From contig CANQZO010000032.1 of NCBI GenBank assembly GCA_947628355.1, positions 1-12,102 of the forward strand: DNA of 12,102 bases. The letters run 5' to 3'. The notes beneath the pieces are model-generated. The model saw only the letters and a list, made by a program, of their open reading frames with translations, was not told the DNA's origin and did no database searches. How positions within the stretch are numbered: the first letter of the stretch is position 1; each line of letters starts with the position of its first letter. The position numbers were made by a program, and so were the translations under genes. This document shows, one piece after another, positions 6,907 to 12,102 of the stretch. The DNA is from Candidatus Gastranaerophilales bacterium (lineage in GTDB: Bacteria > Cyanobacteriota > Vampirovibrionia > Gastranaerophilales > Gastranaerophilaceae).

Positions 6907-8245
6907 ATATAAAATAGAGAAAATGGTATACGGCGGAAACGCTCTTGCAAGAAACGGCGAATATACTGTATTTATTGAAAACGGCTGCAGGGGAGATGTT
7001 GTTGAAGCTGAAACAATAAAGATGACAAAAAATTATGCGGTTGCAAAAATAAATGAAATAATTGAGCCGTCAAAATACCGAATAAAACCCCTGTGCGCAC
7101 TCCATAATGTATGCGGAAGCTGCGGCTGGCAGCATATTGATTATATATGCCAGTTAAAAGAGAAACAAAATATTGTTAAAGAAACGATTAAAAATATTAC
7201 GGGAAAAGATTATGATGTAGAGCAGACAATTCCCTCGCCTAAAATAAAAGAATACAGATGTAAAGTTCAACTTCCGGTTGCTCAAACAAAACAGTCAAAA
7301 AGAATTTTAACGGGCTATTATAAAAAGAACTCGCACGAACTTATAAATATAAAATACTGTCCTATGCAGTCAGATTTAATTAACGAAATAACTGCATTTA
7401 TAAAAGAAGAAGCTCAAAAATTAAATATAACGGGTTATGATGAGAAACACCACAAGGGAATTTTACGCCATATAATTATCAGGCAGTCGTCAAATCACAA
7501 TAATATTCTTATTATTTTTGTTATAAATGCCGTTAATATTGAAAAATCGTTGTATATACTTGCCGAAAAAGTCATAGATAAATACGAACAGGTAAAAGGA
7601 GTCTGCGTAAATTTTAATACAAAACGAACAAATGTTATAACAGGTGAAAAAACAATTACATTAACAGGAAATGGTTATATTATTGAAGAATTGGGAGGCA
7701 GAAAATATAAAATAAGCGCAGGAAGTTTCTTTCAAGTAAACCCATACTGTGCAGAGGTGATTTTTAATAAAGTATATGAGCTGATAGAAAATCGCGCTAA
7801 AAATGCTGTTATTTTAGATGCGTATTCCGGAGTTTCCAGTTTTGGAATATGGTTAAGTCCGATTGCTTCAAAAATAGTTTCCGTGGAAGAAGTCAAAAGT
7901 GCGTCAATGGATGCTTTTGATAATTTAAAATTAAATAATATAAATAATATTGAAATAATAAACTCAGACGCTGCAATTGCATTTAAAAATATGTTAAAAA
8001 AAGGAGTTCATTTTGATATTTCACTGACAGATCCTCCTCGAAAAGGCTGCAGTATGGCCTCAGCGCAGACGCTTTGCGAATTAACATCAAAATATATTAT
8101 CTATGTTAGCTGTAATGTTTCAACGCTCGCAAGAGATATGAATATCTTTGAACAATACGGTTTTACCCCTGTATACATTCAGCCTGTTGATATGTTCCCA
8201 AATACACCTCATATTGAAACTGTTATTATGTTTGAAAAACACTAA
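6896..8245 (+). CDS. rlmD: 23S rRNA (uracil-5-)-methyltransferase, RlmD/RumA family
   Basis: This 449-residue SAM-dependent methyltransferase makes 5-methyluridine in 23S rRNA. Residues 1-60 form a TRAM-like RNA-binding domain (KIEKMVYGGNALARNG, 6-21). C67, C73, C76 and C155 reproduce the Cx5Cx2C...C iron-sulfur pattern of RumA. The catalytic domain shows SFFQVNP (277-283), SAM motif I DAYSGVSSFG (308-317), DPPRKG (379-384), the nucleophile C406 in YVSCNVSTLARD and the base E441 in HIETV. All catalytic residues are present; the only oddity is Ser instead of the usual Cys in the D-x-Y-C-G SAM loop. The start overlaps the end of the TPR gene by 11 bases in another frame, without an obvious Shine-Dalgarno, so translation probably depends on the upstream gene. 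RlmC/RlmD/RlmCD target specificity (U747 or U1939) cannot be read from sequence alone, so the symbol is provisional. Confidence 0.92.
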   Translation: MKNKYKIEKMVYGGNALARNGEYTVFIENGCRGDVVEAETIKMTKNYAVAKINEIIEPSKYRIKPLCALHNVCGSCGWQHIDYICQLKEKQNIVKETIKNITGKDYDVEQTIPSPKIKEYRCKVQLPVAQTKQSKRILTGYYKKNSHELINIKYCPMQSDLINEITAFIKEEAQKLNITGYDEKHHKGILRHIIIRQSSNHNNILIIFVINAVNIEKSLYILAEKVIDKYEQVKGVCVNFNTKRTNVITGEKTITLTGNGYIIEELGGRKYKISAGSFFQVNPYCAEVIFNKVYELIENRAKNAVILDAYSGVSSFGIWLSPIASKIVSVEEVKSASMDAFDNLKLNNINNIEIINSDAAIAFKNMLKKGVHFDISLTDPPRKGCSMASAQTLCELTSKYIIYVSCNVSTLARDMNIFEQYGFTPVYIQPVDMFPNTPHIETVIMFEKH

Positions 8246-8270
8246 AAAAGAAACCGATAGGTTTCTTTTT
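8245..8270. terminator. Bidirectional intrinsic terminator between convergent units
   Basis: A perfect 11-base stem pairs AAAAAGAAACC (8245-8255) with GGTTTCTTTTT (8260-8270) around the four-base loop GATA. T-rich flanks follow the stem in both orientations (TTTTTAT on plus, TTTTTAG on minus). It begins at the last base of the methyltransferase stop codon and lies 33 bases beyond the stop of the ribbon-helix-helix gene on the opposite strand, so it can end transcription from both sides. Confidence 0.85.
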
Positions 8271-8303
8271 ATAGTTTTCCCCTTTTCCAAGTCTGTAGTC
8301 AGC

Positions 8304-8492
8304 CTAATCCAGCAATGATTCCAAAATGCTTGCATTTTTAATTGCAAGTGCATTTTCTTTAACTCTTTGTTTGTGGATGTATGTTCTGAGTGCTTCTCTA
8401 ATAAGTTCGCTTCTTGTTCTGTTTTCCCCCTCAGCAACTTCATCTATTCTGCTTAAAAACTCTTCAGGCATTGAAATTAATACTCTGGCCAT
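8304..8492 (-). CDS. Small ribbon-helix-helix (CopG/MetJ-Arc type) DNA-binding protein
   Basis: This 62-residue protein begins MARVLISMPEEFLSRIDEVA, where residues 2-8 are the short beta strand that pairs in the dimer and contacts the major groove. Helix A (about 9-20) follows, then NRTRSELIREALRTYI (24-39), the turn and second helix typical of RHH regulators. The tail (40-62) is charged and could bind a partner. A strong AAAAGGGG Shine-Dalgarno (8498-8505) lies 5 bases from the ATG. Many such proteins are toxin-antitoxin antitoxins, but no toxin gene is adjacent: downstream is only the terminator and upstream is a 96-base AT-rich gap followed by the aldolase-like gene. It is therefore best read as an orphan regulator; its target is unknown, and self-regulation is possible. 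Confidence 0.82.
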   Translation of the reverse strand: MARVLISMPEEFLSRIDEVAEGENRTRSELIREALRTYIHKQRVKENALAIKNASILESLLD

Positions 8493-8513
8493 ATATTCCC
8501 CTTTTTTATGTTC

Positions 8514-8525
8514 TTATATATATAA
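8514..8525. repeat. AT-only 12-base palindrome upstream of the RHH gene (possible operator)
   Basis: TTATATATATAA at 8514-8525 is a perfect inverted repeat, 22 bases upstream of the RHH start codon and overlapping where a promoter could lie. RHH dimers often bind short palindromes in their own promoter. AT-only palindromes are frequent by chance in DNA of this composition, so the operator reading is speculative. Confidence 0.25.
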
Positions 8526-8588
8526 AAACAATTTAAAGAAAAAATGTGCATAATTTTTATATACAAAGTATTTATTTTGTAATAAAAC

Positions 8589-9587
8589 TTAATATAAACA
8601 AAATTTACCGTATAAATCTGAAATAGTATCAATATTAAATTCGTACTTATATTCAGCAGGAATTGAATTAAATATTTTAATAATAGTTTCCGTACTAATA
8701 TAGCCTTTATCAGAGATAAATTTAGCATAATTAGGGTGGCAGTGATGAAGTGCAGCTAAGTAATACGGCGTTGAACATCCCCAAGGGGATTTTATGAAAA
8801 TAGGATATATTACATCGTCAATGAGCTTAACAACGGGAATATAATCAAAATCAGAATTATAATTATCGTTTAAATATTTAATAATTTGTTCGGTTCTGAC
8901 ATTGCCCGCGCCTCTGCCCATTGCAAAAAGAGTTGAATCAATAATCAAATCTCTGTCATTGGATAAATTAATTAAAGCAAGTGCGTTTGGAAAAGATAAT
9001 TGTAAATTGTTATGTGAGTGGAAACATATTTTTATATCGGGATTTAATTCTGAGTTAATTGTCTTATATATATTTACCGCATCCTTTTCGCACATACAGC
9101 CTATTGTATCAACAATAGTAAGCGCAAAAGGATTTATTTTCTCTGTCTCATTTATTAAAAATTTTAAATCATCAATAGAATATAAATCAGTATTCATTGG
9201 ATTTAAAAATATTTCATATCCCTTCTCCGTCAGTGATTTTGCGTAAATCATAGCATCATTCAAATGCTTTTTTTTAAAAGAAATTCTAAGCATTAATTTT
9301 TTATTGATGTTGTTTGAAATATAATCAATAGGATATTCACCGTAGTTAATCATTAAAGTATACTTTGTTTCAGAATTTTGATTATTTATAATAGTGTAAA
9401 GTTGATTAACATCTGAAAAAAGTGAAAGATTAGGATTATAATTAATTTTTTTTAAGAAACCGCATTCTATGAAATTTACATTAGCTTGCGTAAGTGATGA
9501 AATTATTTTAATAATACTGTTTTTTCCAAACTCCCAATTATTAACATAACCGCCGTCTCTTAATGTACAATCCAATACTTTAATCAT
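8589..9587 (-). CDS. DRE-TIM/HMGL-like aldolase-family protein
   Basis: This 332-residue protein belongs to the HMG-CoA lyase-like TIM-barrel family, whose members cleave or form C-C bonds using a divalent metal. Visible motifs are LDCTLRDGGYVNNWEFG (5-21; D6 metal ligand, R10 and D11 catalytic-type residues), ECGF (41-44), VDTIGCM (159-165), HSHNN (190-194, metal-binding histidines) and GRGAGNVRTE (224-233). The C-terminal SPWGCSTPYYLAALHHCHP (267-285) marks a subfamily usually labelled aldolase catalytic domain-containing or 4-hydroxy-2-oxovalerate aldolase-like, which I associate with surface-polysaccharide clusters. No acetaldehyde dehydrogenase partner for a true MhpE/BphI reaction is present, so the substrate is unknown. 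It starts 10 bases after the helicase stop; TAGGTG, formed by that stop codon and the next bases, is a plausible Shine-Dalgarno, so the two genes are probably co-transcribed. It is rich in Asn and Ile. Confidence 0.85.
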   Translation of the reverse strand: MIKVLDCTLRDGGYVNNWEFGKNSIIKIISSLTQANVNFIECGFLKKINYNPNLSLFSDVNQLYTIINNQNSETKYTLMINYGEYPIDYISNNINKKLMLRISFKKKHLNDAMIYAKSLTEKGYEIFLNPMNTDLYSIDDLKFLINETEKINPFALTIVDTIGCMCEKDAVNIYKTINSELNPDIKICFHSHNNLQLSFPNALALINLSNDRDLIIDSTLFAMGRGAGNVRTEQIIKYLNDNYNSDFDYIPVVKLIDDVIYPIFIKSPWGCSTPYYLAALHHCHPNYAKFISDKGYISTETIIKIFNSIPAEYKYEFNIDTISDLYGKFCLY

Positions 9588-9597
9588 AATACAACAC

Positions 9598-12057
9598 CTA
9601 AAACTTTTTTAATTGAGCATAAGACGCGTCAAGCGCCTTTTTTCCCTGATTACCAAAATCAGCTATAATCATATCAGATGAACCTACGGTTTTTATTTCA
9701 ATAATCTTTCCAACACCAAACTTTGAATGAAAAACTCTATCGCCTGCTTTAAAATTCAATGTATTTTGTTTTAATGTATTTTCAGTTTGTTCTTTTTTTT
9801 GCATTTCTATAAGTTTCTTTTTTATAGGATTATTTTCAAGCAGTTTTTTTATCTTGTCTTCTTCTTGTTGTCTGCGTATTTCAAGATTTTCCTCATTTTT
9901 TTTATTTCTGATAACAAAGGAAGTATTATGAGTTATTTGCTTTTTATTCGGAGCAATGAAATTTTTTCCGAAAGAAGTAACGGACTTGATACTGCCGTCG
10001 GGATTTTCTTCAAGATTTTTGTTTGATTTAATTGTATCAACAGCCTTTTTAAAGGTATAAGAGGGTTGAGAATATGATTGATATTCAGATTCGCTGTACT
10101 CTAATAATTCGGGCGGAATTTCGGAAATAAATCGGCTTGGGGGAAAATATTTATCCTGTCCCCACATTTTGCGCCTGTTTGCGTAGCTTAAATAAAGATT
10201 TTTTTTAGCTCTTGTAATACCAACATACATCAATCTTCGTTCTTCTTCCATTTCTGTTAAAGAGTCAAGAGCTCTTGTGTGCGGAAATAGTCCTTCTTCA
10301 AGCCCCGATAAAAATACTGTATCAAACTCAAGTCCTTTTGCGCTGTGCAGAGTCATTAAGGTTAATGCTTGAGTATCATCCACATAAGTATCAATATCGC
10401 TAACCAAAGAAACCTGCGATAAGAACTCGCCTAAAATATCGTTGTCATCCTGAGGAGTAAATTCTTTTGCTACGCTTATAAATTCCTGCAGGTTATCAAT
10501 TCTGCTTTCTGCCGTAATATCGTCTTCATTTTCTTTAATATCTTGTATGTAGCCCGATTTATCAAGAACATAGCCGATAAATTCCGGTAAATCCATTTTA
10601 TAAAATGCAGACTGAAAATCCGATATTAAATTATAAAATGCCGTCAGTTTTAGTTTAACAGCAGAAGAAAAATCTTCAAACTCATCTACAGATTTCAAAA
10701 CATCAATAAATTTTATATTATTTTCATCAGCAATTTGTAAGAGTTTATCAACTGTCGCTGTTCCTATTGAACGTTTGGGAACATTAATAATTCGACGCAG
10801 ACTCATTGAATCCGAGGGGTTATAAATAAGTTTCAAATAAGCAACGATATCTTTTATTTCTTTTCTGTCGTAGAATTTAAGCCCGCCTACTACTTTATAC
10901 GGAACTGAATTAGCCATACATGCTTCTTCAATTGCGCGTGATTGAGAGTTTGTTCTGTATAAAACTGCCATATCCGCAAGTGATTCGGTCAATGACAATC
11001 TTTTTACTTCGCGGACAAGGTTAAGTGCTTCATCCGCTTCATCGTTTGCCTTGTATAAGTTTAATTTATGACCTCTGCCTAAATTAGAGTATAAGTTTTT
11101 GCTTATTCTCTGCTTGTTGTTGCATATAACTGAATTTGCAGCCTCTAAAATAGTTTCAGCCGAGCGGTAATTCTGCTCAAGTTTTATTAAATGAGTCTTT
11201 TTAAAAGTCTGCTGCAGATTTAAGATAATTCTGTAATCAGCCCCGCGCCAGCTGTATATTGATTGGTCAACATCGCCCACTACACAAAGACTTTTTTCTT
11301 TTGGAATATCATCTTCATTTTGGTTATTTGAATAAATAGAATTTATAAGTTTATACTGACAAAGATTAGTATCTTGGAATTCATCAACAAGAATATGCTT
11401 AAACCTTTTAAAGTATTTTTCTCTTACACTGTCAGATTTTTCAAGTAATTTAAAAGCCAAAACAAGCATATCATCAAAGTCGAGCGCATTATTAGCCAGA
11501 AGAATTTTTTGATATTCCATAAATATGCGTGCATACTGCTCTGTTCTGTAATCTCTTGCACGAGTAGCGTATGTATATGCGTCAAGCATTTTGTTTTTAG
11601 CGTTGGAAATAATAGTCTTTAGTAACTTAGGCTGATAAATTTTCTCATCTAAAGAGCAATTTTTAATAGCGGTTTTTAAGATAGAATTAGAATCCGTATC
11701 ATCATAAATAACAAATTTATTATCATAAGATTTACCGTTTTCATCAATATATTCCGAAATATCTGTTCTTAAAATCCTGCCTGAAATAGAGTGAAAAGTA
11801 CCAATCCACATTTTTTTTGCTTTATCTTCGCCGACCATGCGGGAAAGTCTTTCCACCATTTCTTTAGCGGCTTTATTAGTAAACGTAACCGCAAGAATTT
11901 CATAGGGCGAAACTCCGCTGTTAATAAGATGAGCAATCCTTGTTGTTAAGACTTTTGTTTTACCGCAGCCTGCGCCCGCAAGTACAAGAATTGTGCCATT
12001 TTCACACAATACTGCTTCTTTTTGTTCCCTGTTTAATCCCTCTAAAATATTTATCAT
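9598..12057 (-). CDS. pcrA: ATP-dependent 3'-5' DNA helicase PcrA/UvrD (superfamily 1A)
   Basis: This 819-residue SF1A helicase acts in nucleotide-excision and mismatch repair and in clearing stalled complexes from DNA. All motifs are intact: Q-motif LNREQKEAV (8-16), Walker A AGAGCGKT (27-34), Ia VTFTNKAAKEM (57-67), Walker B VDEFQDTN (224-231), III VVGDVDQSIYSWRGAD (259-274), IV LEQNYRS (293-299), V TLHSAKGLEFD (569-579) and VI EEERRLMYVGITRAKK (604-619). After the helicase core comes a long charged, low-complexity linker (about 650-765). The end, FKAGDRVFHSKFGVGKII (769-786) onward, is the C-terminal Tudor-like domain by which PcrA contacts RNA polymerase; its presence favours PcrA/UvrD over Rep. 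The Shine-Dalgarno before the ATG is weak (AAAAG). It heads the minus-strand unit containing the aldolase-like gene. Confidence 0.95.
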   Translation of the reverse strand: MINILEGLNREQKEAVLCENGTILVLAGAGCGKTKVLTTRIAHLINSGVSPYEILAVTFTNKAAKEMVERLSRMVGEDKAKKMWIGTFHSISGRILRTDISEYIDENGKSYDNKFVIYDDTDSNSILKTAIKNCSLDEKIYQPKLLKTIISNAKNKMLDAYTYATRARDYRTEQYARIFMEYQKILLANNALDFDDMLVLAFKLLEKSDSVREKYFKRFKHILVDEFQDTNLCQYKLINSIYSNNQNEDDIPKEKSLCVVGDVDQSIYSWRGADYRIILNLQQTFKKTHLIKLEQNYRSAETILEAANSVICNNKQRISKNLYSNLGRGHKLNLYKANDEADEALNLVREVKRLSLTESLADMAVLYRTNSQSRAIEEACMANSVPYKVVGGLKFYDRKEIKDIVAYLKLIYNPSDSMSLRRIINVPKRSIGTATVDKLLQIADENNIKFIDVLKSVDEFEDFSSAVKLKLTAFYNLISDFQSAFYKMDLPEFIGYVLDKSGYIQDIKENEDDITAESRIDNLQEFISVAKEFTPQDDNDILGEFLSQVSLVSDIDTYVDDTQALTLMTLHSAKGLEFDTVFLSGLEEGLFPHTRALDSLTEMEEERRLMYVGITRAKKNLYLSYANRRKMWGQDKYFPPSRFISEIPPELLEYSESEYQSYSQPSYTFKKAVDTIKSNKNLEENPDGSIKSVTSFGKNFIAPNKKQITHNTSFVIRNKKNEENLEIRRQQEEDKIKKLLENNPIKKKLIEMQKKEQTENTLKQNTLNFKAGDRVFHSKFGVGKIIEIKTVGSSDMIIADFGNQGKKALDASYAQLKKF

Positions 12058-12090
12058 GTACTTTTATTTTTTCAAAAATGTGTTATTATT

Positions 12091-12101
12091 ATTATATTAT
12101 A
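12091..12101 (-). promoter_or_regulatory. Candidate -10 elements upstream of the helicase gene
   Basis: The reverse strand carries two overlapping TATAAT hexamers (12096-12101 and 12091-12096) within an AT-only run, about 35-45 bases before the helicase ATG. Any -35 element would lie beyond the right edge, so this cannot be confirmed here. Confidence 0.3.
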
Positions 12102-12102
12102 A

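Noticed and set aside
8120..8443. Reverse-strand 107-residue open frame overlapping the RHH gene, a possible toxin partner
   Set aside because: It runs through the transcription terminator and the coding end of the methyltransferase, has no recognisable domain, and overlaps the RHH gene for most of its first half in another frame, unlike real toxin-antitoxin pairs.
8477..8728. Reverse-strand 83-residue open frame spanning the aldolase end and the gap before the RHH gene
   Set aside because: Its residues are low-complexity Ile, Leu, Tyr and Asn as expected from random AT-rich DNA, it overlaps the aldolase C-terminus in another frame, and it has no Shine-Dalgarno.
8902..9246. Plus-strand 114-residue open frame inside the aldolase-like gene
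   Set aside because: It is antisense to conserved aldolase motifs, with no family resemblance.

Overview
The window is AT-rich, gene-dense bacterial DNA with seven complete protein genes, one gene cut by the left edge, short intergenic gaps, and no RNA genes, CRISPR arrays or insertion sequences that I can see. The gene set (an MsbA-like half-transporter coupled to a UDP-glucuronate decarboxylase-like gene, a GT9-like glycosyltransferase, a GT5 glycogen synthase) suggests an envelope-glycan-rich, probably diderm bacterium. The overall flavour, especially a glycogen synthase with a long membrane-type N-terminal extension, reminds me of gut Vampirovibrionia/Melainabacteria (Gastranaerophilales). 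That assignment is inference from pattern memory; other low-GC anaerobes are not excluded.

Layout. Bases 1-1995 (minus strand) hold an ABC half-transporter followed by the first 60 codons of a nucleotide-sugar epimerase/decarboxylase, joined by a one-base TAATG stop/start overlap. Bases 1996-2205 are a divergent promoter region. Bases 2206-8245 (plus strand) hold a likely three-gene transcription unit: membrane-tethered GT5 glycogen/starch synthase, TPR-glycosyltransferase fusion, and a 23S rRNA m5U methyltransferase whose start overlaps the preceding gene by 11 bases. A perfect-stem terminator at 8245-8270 closes this unit and faces the end of the opposing one. Bases 8304-12057 (minus strand) hold, in transcription order, a PcrA/UvrD helicase, a DRE-TIM aldolase-like protein 10 bases downstream of it, and a 62-residue ribbon-helix-helix protein.

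How they fit together. The left and centre concern glycan work: nucleotide-sugar conversion, membrane export of a lipid or glycolipid, alpha-glucan synthesis and a TPR-scaffolded glycosyl transfer. The aldolase-like protein belongs to a subfamily I associate with surface-polysaccharide clusters, although here it follows a DNA-repair helicase. The methyltransferase and helicase are housekeeping genes. No defence system or mobile element was recognised. The most unusual item is the glycogen synthase: about 225 extra N-terminal residues with two hydrophobic segments around a coiled-coil-like stretch, plus substitutions in two conserved GT5 motifs.
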